A stretch of DNA of 64,000 bases from Cephalotus follicularis (Eukaryota; Streptophyta; Magnoliopsida; Oxalidales; Cephalotaceae): the NCBI GenBank assembly GCA_001972305.1, contig BDDD01000051.1, positions 581,652-645,651 of the forward strand. Direction: 5' to 3'. The notes under the pieces are model-generated. The model ran no database searches, had not been told where the DNA came from, and worked only from the letters and a program-made list of their open reading frames with translations. Made by a program: the position numbers and the translations under genes. Numbering within the stretch: position 1 is the stretch's first letter; each line of letters begins with the position of its first letter. This document shows, one piece after another, positions 31,169 to 42,677 of this stretch.

Positions 31169-33872
31169 TGTAACACTCCAAAATGACCCCTATTTACTTT
31201 AGCATAAAATGCATCATAATATCATGACATAGAGATATTATGAAAATGATTGAGCATTTGATTTTGACATGGATTTGGGTATTTAATACCCATATTGATT
31301 GATATGTGTTTATATGATTTGTTTTGCGGTGATTGGAGCATTAATTGTCCGTATTTGAGCACATACCTGCATATGCATGTTTTATAGATATTTAAATATT
31401 ATATGTGCATACATTAGGGATGATATGAGAGTATTTAATTGCATATGAGAGATGTGAGCGTTTTGAGTTTAAGAGAGAAAACCTATAACTATGAGCATTT
31501 TTCCTTTTATTTCTTCATTCTTCACTTTCTCTCTTTCTCTCTTCTCTCTCTCTATCTCTCTCTCTCTCTCTCTCTAGCAAAACCTTTTCCAAATCTTTCA
31601 AACTTGGAGCTTAAATGATCATAAGAGTAAGGGGTAGTTGATAGAAATTAGAGACTTGAGTATCTCCTCTTCTATCTAATAGATTCATTGGCTGAAGCTT
31701 CAAAATGTTTAGGTAGGAATTTCTCTACCTAAAATGCATTGGAATGATTTATTGCTTTGTATATGTATGAACTGTTGTGCCTTTGATGAGCACTTAAGTA
31801 TGGATGTGATAGGATTGATTAGAACATATTAAAATGGATTAAATTGAGTTTTTCGTTGAAAATGTGTTTTTAGATCTATTTTACCCTTTTTCAGATATAG
31901 TGATCATCTGATGGTCCAACTTCTTTCAAATTGAGATATGTTTTTTTTATACATGTCTACAAGCTACCCCTAAAGTTTCATTTCAAAAGGATTAGGGGAA
32001 GAGGGCCAAAACCCCAAGTGAAGCTCGGTTTATTCTAAGAACAAACCTGTTGTCTCGCCCAGTCCAGTCAACTGTTAGTCGCCTGGGACCAGATATTAGT
32101 CTACTAATGGTGCTTCTTAGTCAACGAATGATGCTTCTTAGTCGACTATGATCAACTACCAGTCAACTGACAGTCGACTGGTTTGATGGTTTTCACCCGA
32201 AAATGTTGTTTTTACATGTTTTCTCAAATTGTTTTAAAAGAGGGTTTCCAAGGCTCAAATGAAAGTATCTTAAACAGTTTTTGACATATTTCCACTTGTT
32301 TAAACAAATATTTGATCAAATTTATAAAATGGTTTTGAAAAGTAAGGTTTTACAGAAGTTTTCTTTGAAGTAGCTCATTTGAGACTTTTCACTTATTTTC
32401 TCAAATGGTCTTCTTTGAAAGCCTTCCAATGTGAATCTAACCTATATAAACATACTTTACATTGAGTGATGATTCTACCATGACTTAGTAAAGGAATAAG
32501 AGAGAGTCTATAGATGTGTTCACCTTAGAGTGAATAGTAACCACTAGTCAAGTATGTGGCATCAATCTATTATCGGCTGAACCCTCTACTAGAGTTACTC
32601 ATAGCACGTGATTAGTCGAGCCTCGTGACTATCCCTTGAGATGTTTACCATCCTGAAAAGCTAGGGTTAGATGTCTCATCCTTGATCTGTTGATAACCTT
32701 AAAAGGTGTTAGTTGAGAATCACGCTGAGCTACTAGCAACGGACTAATAGACGACTGGTTGACTTGATCTCTTGATATCCTGAAAAGGTGGGGTTAGATG
32801 TCTAATCCTTGAGCTGTGCATCCTGAAAAGGTGGTATTTAGACATACGTACGATTAGAGAGGCCACGTGACTAACCCTTCAGTTGTTTATCATCCTGAAA
32901 ATGTGGTGTTAGATGTCTCTTCCTTGAGCTATCTACCATCCTGAAAAGGCGGGACTAAGACTCACGTTGAATCATGATATGCTGTGAAATTTATGATATG
33001 ACTTGTATGAATCTGTAACTAGTTGAGCTTCTATAGGTTCGCCTATAAGCAACTAGTTCAAGTTGGAACTACCACTCTATGATAGGTAACTATATATTCT
33101 AACCCTTGAGCTATTTACGATGCTGAAAATGTGCGATTTAGGCTTACGGATAGGTATATGTTAAGTTAAGCACTTCTATATGCTGGTATGGGACGACGTA
33201 TATATCTAGTTAACCTTTTGATTTTCTGATAGATATATGGATAAGAGTGTATGTATAGATTAACAAATTATGTATATACTGGTATGGGATGGTTATATAC
33301 ATGATTTGGCTAACCACAATTGTTATCATGCATCATGTCATGACACGTTTATACTACGATAACAGTTCATTCATGCCATAGATATAACTGTTATGAATGT
33401 GCATTCATTATTTATGTATGTTCGTATGGCTAACCCGTCCTTCGTAATGGGGCACCTATTGTGTTTAGGTATGAATAGATAAGGGGCAAATGACAGTGAC
33501 CAGGGACAGAGAGATCAATGATAGTAGGGATGCATGGAGTATAGATTTATGGATGGTTTTATTTTATGGTTTATTGTTCGTATTGTAGAAAATAATATAT
33601 GATATATGTCATGAATAGATTTGCATTGTAATGAGAGCTATGTATTGAATGTTCATGGATTGTAAGGATTATGATTTGTATAATATAATATGGTAATATA
33701 TTGATGTTTAAGTATGGTTGAATAGACTCGCACATATGTATTATTGAAGTTTAAAGTTTTTATGATTTTCCTCTGAATAGAATAGACTTGACGTTGTACC
33801 TAATCCATGGATTAAGTGACCGAACGGACATTTGGTGATGTCTCGGACCCCTTACGGGTTCGGGGTGTCACA
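31169..33872 (+). mobile_element. Solo LTR, ~2.7 kb, Ty3/gypsy-type
   Basis: Starts TGTAACACTCCAAAATGACCCC and ends GGGTTCGGGGTGTCACA (TG...CA). Flanking 5-mers gggag (31164-31168) and tggag (33873-33877) match 4 of 5. The internal array at about 32590-33150 repeats (C/T)CTTGAGCT(G/A)..ATCCTGAAAAGGTG. It has no internal coding region, so it is a solo LTR. It probably belongs to the same broad family as 14438-17012 and 34647-37024. Confidence 0.8.
32590..33150 (+). repeat. CATCCTGAAAAGGTGG-type minisatellite in solo LTR
   Basis: About seven degenerate units of 50-90 bp with CCTTGAGCTG, ATCCTGAAAAGGTG and TTAGATGTCT in constant order. A related array with CCTCCCGAAGGTGGCACACAGCTCTAGG lies inverted at 35500-35760 in the other solo LTR. 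Confidence 0.7.
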
Positions 33873-34201
33873 TGGAGAGAGGACTGAGTTGAAGGAGAGA
33901 GAGAGGGGGGGAGATGTTATGAAGGGGAGATGTTATGAGAGGGGGAGGTGTGAGAAAAAGTTCATATAGAAGGAATGAGTGGCCAGGGTTCATTTAAAAC
34001 ATGTGGTTATATATAAACAATCGCGGTCCCACCTTCAAAAACTCAAGTTAAACGTACCCGAACAGTAATAGGAATGTGTATGCTCAATCAATAAAATAAG
34101 AATGAGTATATAAAATACTTCAACCCCGTCAATAATCATATATCGGGTATATAAAATACCCCAGTTGGTCAATATAGTACAACAATAATCATGCACACAC
34201 A

Positions 34202-34202
<1 letters not shown>

Positions 34203-34239
<37 letters not shown>

Positions 34240-34634
34240 CTACTACTACTACTACTACTATTTTATAATAGCTATACTTTTACCTCCAGAAGTTTACAAC
34301 GATTTACTGAAAATCATCTAACATTTAAATTTGACTAATTGATCATCTACCATTTAAAATAACTATCAATTAACCTTTTTCTATGAGTTAAATTAGATGG
34401 ATGAAAATGCTAGCAGAGTAAATAACGTAAATAAGATTGTTGGTGTGGCGGGTTATATAGACAAAATTGTTGTCTTATTTTTTTGCCATACCATCTATCA
34501 TGTGAGCCATCTATCACATCAACAATTTTGTATATGCCAAGCATTCCAATATTTTATTCATCTAACTTAATAAGTGATATATGAAAAAGTTGGTTATTAA
34601 CTATTTCAAATATTATTAACAAAATTAAAACCTG
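34203..34634. mobile_element. MITE-like palindromic element, copy A2
   Basis: Direct-orientation copy of 30139-30486, about 85% identical by eye, preceded by (TA)n and (TAC)n microsatellites (34205-34261). It carries a short extra CATGTGAGCCATCTAT insertion, and its right end abuts the TSD of the next solo LTR. Confidence 0.6.
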
Positions 34635-34646
34635 GAATAACATTAG

Positions 34647-37024
34647 TGACACCTCAAACCCGTAGGGGGTCCCGAGATGTCACTTACATCTGTTTGGTCA
34701 CTTATTCCATTAGTTGGGTACTAGTTAGAGCCTATTCTTAACAACGGAAAACCATGCAAACTTAAAACTTTAACAATATGTGCGTGCGTCCATTCATTAC
34801 ATTTTTAAACTTTAAACCATTCAATATCAATACATACATGTTCATGATCATCCTTAAAAAACCTTACAGTTCAATACAATCCTTATCATCTATTACAAAT
34901 CCTTACAATTCAATACTTATACATTACCCATAATCAGCAACATCCATGCATCCAGCTCCATGCATCTGTAATGTCAATTATCTTCTTGTCCATGACTATT
35001 GCCACTAGTCCCTGACCCATCTGTGCCTGAACACATAAAGATGCCCTATTCTGAATGATGGGTTAGCCCAAAGGCCTCTTAGAAACTCAACCCCTATAAT
35101 GATGATATGAGCAGATATCACATATATCGATGCATGTCATGGCAATATGCGTGAACAATTGCGGTTAACGAATCCATATTTATAGTTGTCCCATTCCAGC
35201 ATCTATATAGATTGTTAAACTAATCATACACTTCTATCACGCCATCTATCAGACAATCGGGTGGTTAACTAGATATATACACTGTCCCATACCAATATAT
35301 ATAAGTAGTTAACTAAACAATCAATATCCGTAAGTCTAAACCCGTCTTTGTAGGATGACACGTATCTCAAGATCTAGAACATCCAGTTGCCTGCCGTAGA
35401 TGGTAACTCCAACTAAAACTAATCGCTTATATATAACTCATAGGTACTCGGCTAGTTACAGATTCACTCAATCAATCATATCAATCAATCAATCACTTCT
35501 ATAGCTCACGTAAGTCTCAAGTCCTCCAAGGTGGAACACAGCTCTAGGATGAGAACGCTAACCTCCCGAAGGTGACACACAGCTCTAAGGTTAGTCAAGT
35601 GGCTTCAGTACACACATATGTATAAACCCTCCCGAAGGTGGCACACAGCTATAGGGTTCTACAAGTCTAAATCCCCTAGAAGGTGGCACAAATCTCTAGG
35701 ATGAGGACATCGAACCTCCTAAATGTGGCACACAGCTTTAGGTTAGTTACGAAGCTTGACTAGACATTACTATAAACACTCCATTTTCACATGTTATAAA
35801 ATCTTTAAAACTTGGAAAGAAACCCAGTTATCACTTTATACGAGTCTAGGAAAGGTCCCATAAGAAAATCATTTAGAAAAAGTATTTTAAAATATTTACG
35901 AAAAAAACTGTAGGTCTAAGCAGCGACGCTTTGTGCTAAGTGTCGTCAATCAAGTCCAAGCGTTAGCGGTTTGAGCGGGTAGTAACTTTTAAACATTCTG
36001 AAGAAGGCCTAAGCGGAGACGCTTAGCCAAATGCTGTCAAGAATTTCAAAGCGTTGACAGTTTGAAGACATTTTCCTTTTCAAAACAAAGCCAATGTGGT
36101 GATGCTTACAGGGGAATAATCAGCGTTTTACCTGGCAGAATCTAGGGTTCTTAGCCAAAATATTTGCAAATCAGTTTCTTTCCTCAAATCAGTTTTTTTC
36201 AAGTTCAATACAAGTCTTATTAACCATTTTTATGCCATTAAAACTGTTTTCAATCCATCAAATCCTCTTTTTATCAATTTCAAGTTAAAACCCCATTTTT
36301 TCCTCTTTAAACCCTAACATTCAATTTCACCCTAACATTCAATTTCAATTCATGTAATCAGTTTAAATATGTTCATAAATGTCTAAATCATAGCATATTT
36401 AGGTATAGAATATTTCTACCAAAGATTTGAAGTTTGTTTTTAATCCTTTGTTGAGAAATCAGATAAAGAACTCAAGTTATTGGTCAATGGAGCTTCAATA
36501 TTGTGCCAATCAAGTCTATGATCAATCATATGCCTTCCTGCTTAAATCATAGCATATTTAGGTAAAGAATGTTTCTACCAAATATTTGAAGTTTGTTCTT
36601 GATCCTAGGTTGAGAAATTGGAGAAAGAACTCAAAGTATTGGTGATCAGCTTACATCTTGTGCCAATCAAGCCTATGATCAATCATATACCCTTCCCCTT
36701 GAATTTCTCATGCTAATAAGTGGTTTTGGGTGAGTTTTGAGCCATTTTTGGTAGACATAAGGGAGAGAAACATGGAGAGAGAAAGAGAGAAGAGAGAAAT
36801 GAGTTATGAAATGTGTTTAGGGCTCTATTTATAGGTTTCTCACTAACTCTACCCCCATGTAATATCAATACAATAACAAACATAAAATCAATCCATATGA
36901 GTATTGGAAATACTCTACTCCATCGATATCCATATGCACAATTATTTCTATACTATTAGTAATTATCCTGCTATGTGATGCAATAAATGCTAAAAAGGTA
37001 AGAAAGATGTTTTGGGGCGTTACA
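34647..37024 (-). mobile_element. Solo LTR, 2,378 bp, Ty3/gypsy-type
   Basis: Exact TSD attag (34642-34646 and 37025-37029). On the minus strand it starts TGTAACGCCCCAAAAC and ends ACGGGTTTGAGGTGTCA. Minus-strand TATA-like CTATAAATAGAG lies near 36830. It is related to the solo LTR at 31169-33872 but in the opposite orientation. Includes GC-richer AAGCGG(A/C)GACGCTT repeats near 35920-36110. Confidence 0.85.
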
Positions 37025-37029
37025 ATTAG

Positions 37030-37204
37030 TGAATCGTTATAAATATTAAAAGGTAAAAGTATAACTAATCCTTTATTTTATTAATACGATATGATGACCC
37101 ATAATCGGTATAAAATAAGATCAATTTATGTATTTTATCATGGAAATTTCTAATACAACTATAGTACTAAGTATCACACACCCTTGAACATCAAAATATT
37201 ATAA
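37030..37204. other. No gene: AT-rich sequence
   Basis: Nothing recognised between the solo LTR and the fold-back arm. Confidence 0.5.
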
Positions 37205-37515
37205 TGGAAATTTTTTTATTTTTATCCCTTAATTTTTAGATCTTTTTTTTAATTTGACACACAATATTTCAATTTGGTCAATGTGACGCCTGACTGTTCA
37301 AAATCAAGCAAAATTACGCATTTTATCCAATTTTTGTTAAATTAGTTTGATGATGAGAATGAAAATGACTACGTCTTGTATAAACGATGTCGTTGACACA
37401 CTTTTTTTCGTTGACATTCATTAAAAATTTCAGTAAGTAATTTAATAATAAATTGTGATATCACTCAGTATTTTAATGGTAAATTGCAACATCTTTTCAC
37501 TGTGTTAATTGATGT

Positions 37516-38032
37516 TGATATGGAAAAAATTCTGCCCATAAGAAGCGCCATGTGTCCTCGGGAGAATATGCCAAGTGTCCTCTAGGGCTACAGATACTTG
37601 GTCAGACGTTATTATTCAAAATCTGGCTGGATAACGCATAGTAATGTCTTGGAGCCAAATCTAGTGGAGAATCAAGGAATTGGCCCGAGATCCTCGGCAT
37701 TTCCTTAGGGGAACACAAACCACTTCCGAAAATTGAGTAAAGGCAATTACAAACAATCTCTATAAATACTAGAATCAAAGACTTTACACAGGTCAGCCAT
37801 TTTTACATACTAAAGCACCATGTAATTGTCTTCTCTGCTATTAACTGACTTAAGCATCGGAGTGTCCCTGGGAGTAAACCCTCATGGACCTATGATCAGT
37901 TTGCTCATTTGTGTAGAGAATACAGTCACACCACCATTCAAAATACCTTCTCGAAGCATTCACAGCATTTCCTTCAACAAATCAAACCCTTCCACGTAAG
38001 GGACTGTTGAAGAAATGATTTTTGTATCAACA
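37516..38032 (+). repeat. Gypsy-2 5' LTR
   Basis: 517 bp, TGATATGG...GTATCAACA, with TATAAATA at 37761-37768. Both CACGTG G-box sites seen in relatives have decayed here (CATGTG and TACTTG). Confidence 0.88.
37761..37768 (+). promoter_or_regulatory. Gypsy-2 5' LTR TATA box
   Basis: TATAAATA in ATCTCTATAAATACTAG, the conserved family position. Confidence 0.6.
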
Positions 38033-38050
38033 GTTGGCACCGTTTGTGGG
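38033..38050 (+). other. Gypsy-2 primer-binding site
   Basis: GTTGGCACCGTTTGTGGG, the family site with two C-to-T type changes. Confidence 0.65.
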
Positions 38051-39139
38051 AAGCGCTTTGAAAAGCCTTCAGATAACCTTTTCAATCATGCCTACAAGAA
38101 AAAACAACAACAACAACTCTGCAGCGACCGGCAGCCGAGCACCAGAGATCCAACCACCCACTTCCGATCAATTTGCTGCTACCGAGCAGGCTCCCGTTAC
38201 TGGGGAGCAATTCAGTCAGCTCCTCCAAGGAATGGAACTCCTTACCAACTTGTTAGCTACCAATCTTGAAAACCTGAATGAGGTCAGGCCATCCCGATCA
38301 ATCATTCGAAAACAATCTGGTCCGAGCAGACCGGCTAGGGAGATCCAACAGCCCCAAGGGGCCAGGCGAAACCCACCGAGGGGGGAAAGTCACCCTCCGA
38401 GGCCGTCAGAGGCCAATACATCTCTGGGAGCAGGATCGAGGTGAAACCCATCGAGGAGGACCACGTGTCCCCTGAGGCGATTGGGGATTGATACATCTCT
38501 GAGGAGGAGACCAGAGATTAATACATCTCTGCGGGCGGAGTCCTTGACTGCCAGGGATCATTGCAACCATCCTCTGTCTAAGCATCCCGAGCAGCAACCA
38601 ATGGAAGTGGATCACCTACTAGCTGCCGAGGAAACCTGACCATGCTCTCACGCGTCGCGCAGGACTGAAATAGTACGAGGAAGCAGGTCGGCCCATTCCG
38701 CCACATTGGCTGGGCAGTCTCAAGTTTCTAGCAAGGCTAGGAACGTTGAGGATGTGGAGCAAGCCATGAACAAGAGACTTGCCGAGATGGAGAGAAGGCT
38801 CCGAGGAGCCAAGCAGGGAAAAGGATACCTGTCCGAGGTATGCAACATCAGTGCCACTCCTTTCACATTCGAGATCATGAAGTAGTGTATCCCTAAGGGA
38901 TTCCGATTCCCGAGTATCAAGGAGTACGATGGGTCCACGAACCCAATCCAGCACGTGCGTTACTATACCAAGGCCATGTTAGTGCACCAGGCCATGGACG
39001 TTATCCTTTGTCGAGGATTCCCGACAACATTGATTGGAGCGACCCAGTCGTGTCACTCCACCCTACCAATGGGTTCGGTGGCAAATTTTGAGCAGTTTAC
39101 GGAACTGTTCATTACCAAGTTCCTTAACAGCATCACACA

Positions 39140-40790
39140 TGTTAGATATAGTGACCCGACAAGCCATTAGATGGGTTGTCATATTATATCTTGCCATGTA
39201 TGGAACAATCTTATTCTTATGTATATATGATGCGTGCTAAATTTGTTATGGCTATATCACTTGTATTTTATCACATAATTGAAGTAGTTTATTTTAATGC
39301 CTACTTATACTAGTGATGCCCTGACATAAGTGGTCTGATTTTACTTTGGACTTATGAAATCCTTGGCCAAGGTTGAGGTAGACTGGAAATTAGATTTCCG
39401 GAGAGTTTACCAAAGGTCCTAGTAATGATCAGATATTTTAGCCATTGAGGTATTATCTAGGGTTGACACATATCCTTACCCTAGACCTCAATCGGGGCCA
39501 AGTATGACAAAGGATTATAGTACACGCAAACCGACGACGTAGAAAATCTAGAGTTAATGAGGTGTGTATTAAATTATGGGAAAATTAATTAGATTAATTT
39601 TTCCATCAGGATAATATTAGATATTATTCCTAGAGCATTTAAATGGTCGAGAACTATTTAGAATGGCTAAACCGAACCCTATGGGTATTTCGGTAATTTA
39701 TGAACACCTTTCGTTTTGACCAAGATTTTAAAGGGTCCCTGCCTTATAATGATTAGATCTTTGATATGTTGGACATATTAAGTTTTTGTGTCAAATATCG
39801 GTTGTGTGAATTTTGTATTTCGTGGAAACACATATGTCTGATCTTACTTAACAAATATTTGAAAGGAACATGAGATCACTAAAAGAGTTAGACTCTTTAT
39901 GCTTGATTGGCCAGAAGGCATCGATGTCTTTTAGAAAGACGTCGATGCTTTTCTCTGATAAAGACGTCGATGTCTTTTAGAAGGCATCGATGTGATTTAG
40001 TGCCACGTTGTATAGGCGTCGACGTCTTTAGGAAGGCATCGACGTCTTTGAGCAGAACGTGCCATCTGTGCACGATCTCACTTCGTAGGCACTACTTCTC
40101 TCACATCCTTTGCTGGTTTCTCTTGATTTTACACATTTTAGAAACGTGGGAATCATGGCTTCGGACTCCTAGGGAGTGGAGGCCATGATCCTGAGTGAAT
40201 GGGAGATTGGGAGAGAAAGTATGAGGTTGGTTATAGGCATTTTCTGCAGAGGGAGTTAAGTGTGGAAAAGTTGGATTTTTTGCTGAGCAATTGACCTCGA
40301 ATTCTTCTCTGCAAGTGTGTGTTCCTTCATTAGATATACACCAAGTAAGGCTTTTCTAGGGTGGATTGATTATTGACTTCATTGGTCATAATCAATACTC
40401 ATTTTCTAAGCTAAGTGAGAGAGTGTGTGAATTCTAGCACTTTGATTTTGCTGGAAGGATTGCTTGCTGTTCCTGAGGCTTGGAGAACATCAAGAGGAAT
40501 CTACTCAAGCTTGTAGCGGCAAAGAAATAAGAAGCCTTCACCCACTGGTATAACCTTTGGTCCCTCTTCTTCTTGCCATGCTTGTGTGTCACCATTGTGT
40601 ACAATGGTGACACCAATTCAATTCTGTAGATTCTGTGGTGATCCATGTGATCTGTGGACGTGTCAATATGGACTAGTTTTGTTTTATAGGGTGTTATTCC
40701 GCTGCCATGATTGTTGTTTAAAATTTTATTCTACACCCTTACACCCTTTTTCCATTTTGACATTGGTTTCGGTTTTGTCCGATTCCATCA
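39140..40790. mobile_element. TG...CA insertion in Gypsy-2 gag, probable solo LTR
   Basis: 1,651 bp starting TGTTAGATATAGTGACCCG and ending GATTCCATCA, with exact TSD acaca (39135-39139, 40791-40795). It lacks coding domains and has a run of ~24-bp GGCATCGA(T/C)GTCTTT repeats at 39915-40060. Orientation is not settled and the family not identified. Confidence 0.7.
39915..40060. repeat. GGCATCGATGTCTTT minisatellite
   Basis: About six units (AAGGCATCGATGTCTTTTAG, GAAAGACGTCGATGC, and so on) with a period near 24 bp. Confidence 0.65.
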
Positions 40791-41662
40791 ACACAGAGTA
40801 GGAATTCAAGCCATTTGATCAACGTAGTGCAGGGGAAGGATGAGTCCTTGAGAGACTACCTTACCAGATTCAACAAGGAGTCTCTGACGGTGAAGGACTT
40901 AGACCGGTCCTTTGCCCTTACAGCTCTGACTAGTGGATTGAAGGACAATTCACCCTTTACCTTCTCCCTTATGAAGAAGTCTGCTCAAGATATGGCAGAT
41001 CTGCTAAGAATGGCAGAGAAATATGTCAATGCCGAGGAGGCGATGGCCGCTAGGAGACAAAGAACTTTCTCATCGGTCCATCAGGTGGAGAAAGAGGAGC
41101 ACTCACGAGGTGCTTCCGAGAAGAAAGAGAAGAGGAAAGAGAGGTCAAAGCTCCCCAAAGATGACCTCAGACACAAGCTTTCCAAAAGGAGGAATCCCCA
41201 AAAAGGGGAACACCAATTCAAAGTTACAACAATTTTGCCCCTCTCCTAGATACACGCACCAGGATACTTGCCGTAGAGAAAGTCAAGGTCCCTATCCAAT
41301 GGCCGGCACCAATGAGGTCCTCAGCTGAGAAGAGGGACACAAATAAATATTTTTGGTACCATCGTGACCACGGACACGACACAAAAGAGTGCAGGCAATT
41401 GAAGAATCAGATTAAGGACATGATTCGCAAAGGGTACCTTAGAAATTATTTGGATAGAGAGGCCCCTCAGTAGAGAAGGGAACGCAAAGAAGAAGCTCCA
41501 CGGAAAGCCGAGGAGAAACAACAGCAGAGAGGCGTAATACACACCATCTCTGGAGGAAGGTGAGGACGAGCGCCCGAGGAAGAACTCCAGGGTGGCTCAC
41601 AGCTAGGGGCAGATGGAGAAAGTCTTGAAAACCCGATACCATGATGCCATAACCAAATTACA

Positions 41663-41746
41663 GGAACATTCAAACTCAAAACTCTGGAGGGTAGGGAAAT
41701 TCCTAGAGCTTGGAATGCCGAGCATCTGAGAAAGTACTACCAATGA
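41663..41746 (+). pseudogene. pol: Gypsy-2 integrase C-terminal remnant
   Basis: Only the last 27 codons of pol remain (FKLKTLEGREIPRAWNAEHL, stop at 41744-41746), directly behind gag-end sequence. This marks the 3' border of a deletion of about 3.3 kb compared with Gypsy-1. Downstream to 42677 is non-coding spacer shared with the other copies. Confidence 0.8.
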
Positions 41747-42677
41747 TTCCTACCAATGATTCTTACCAATGATTCTTGTAAGTTGTACATTGAAAGATAT
41801 CAATAAAGTTCAATTTTTTATTCAAAAATGTGTTCAAGATCATAGTTCTGAGTTTGCAAGGGACCGGAGGCCCAATGTTCAGGTCTTTAAAACCTCTGAA
41901 CAGCCGCCGATCAACTCCCTGAAACGAGAAGCTTTAATACAAGCATGTCCGACCTTGCTCCCAAGGGAGCAACCAGATCAGGCCTTGATACAGGACCCAA
42001 ACTCTCTAAAGTCTCACAAATACTCAAAACTCCTAAGGGAATAAACAAATGAAGGCTAAAGTCTCGAATAGATTGAGGTCTCAAATCGATAAAGACTCCT
42101 TCTGAAGAGCACCTAAATTTATCAACAAAGACTCCTCCCGATGAGCACTTAACAGTTCATTTACAAAAGACTTGTAAGGAAGCAATAAGACTCCCAAGGG
42201 AATAAACACTGGTCAGCAAAGTCCATAAGAACTTGTCCGACCAGACCAATATCGTGTTTTGAGAGGCGAATCCATAAGAACTCGCAACGATCAAGTTCGT
42301 TAGATTGAGCACTTTGAAACAATTGTCCCTATGAAGGCTGCAAGCTTAGATGACCTAGTCTAGAATATAACGGACTAGACGAGATCCTGCTCGGCAAACC
42401 CGTAAGAACTTGCTCGAGCAGACCTTAAACATAGTCGACGAACACACGGGAACTCGCAAAGACTAAGTATGGTTGCCTAAGCGCTTTTTAAACAAAGTAT
42501 CCTAAGTGGACTAGAAAGTTTGGGTAATTAGGTCTGAAAATTGTAAGGTCATAATATAGAGTCTATAAGTTAGACTAAGTTGAAGTTCCTAAGGGGAATT
42601 GTAATGTTCAAATGAAGCATTAGTCAGGTTATGTTGCTTCAAAGTCTCCTAAAGGAATGAAAGTGCTCAAAAACAGC

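Larger units (their letters stand above)
30487..34170 (-). mobile_element. Degenerate partial large LTR, split by a nested solo LTR
   Basis: The parts 30487-31168 and 33878-34170, read on the minus strand, follow the solo LTR at 31169-33872 in order: GTTTTTAGATCTACTTTAGCCC, GACATGTCTAGATTATACCC, a GGGGGTCAGAACCCC block and the AGTCAACT/GTCGACTGG motif group. Both termini are missing, including the repeat-rich third seen in intact copies. It is therefore an older, truncated copy into which the younger LTR inserted in the opposite orientation. Confidence 0.6.
38088..41560 (+). pseudogene. gag: Gypsy-2 gag, interrupted by an insertion
   Basis: ATG at 38088 (MPTRKNNNNNSAATGSR). The frame breaks at 38444 and is recognisable through YDGSTNPIQHVRYY and FTELFITKFLNS to 39139, where a 1,651-bp insertion begins. 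It resumes at 40791 and continues as DESLRDYLTRFN (open to 41249), then in another frame through the RYHRDHGHDT-like zinc region near 41350. Removing the insertion with one TSD copy joins the two halves in frame. Confidence 0.78.
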
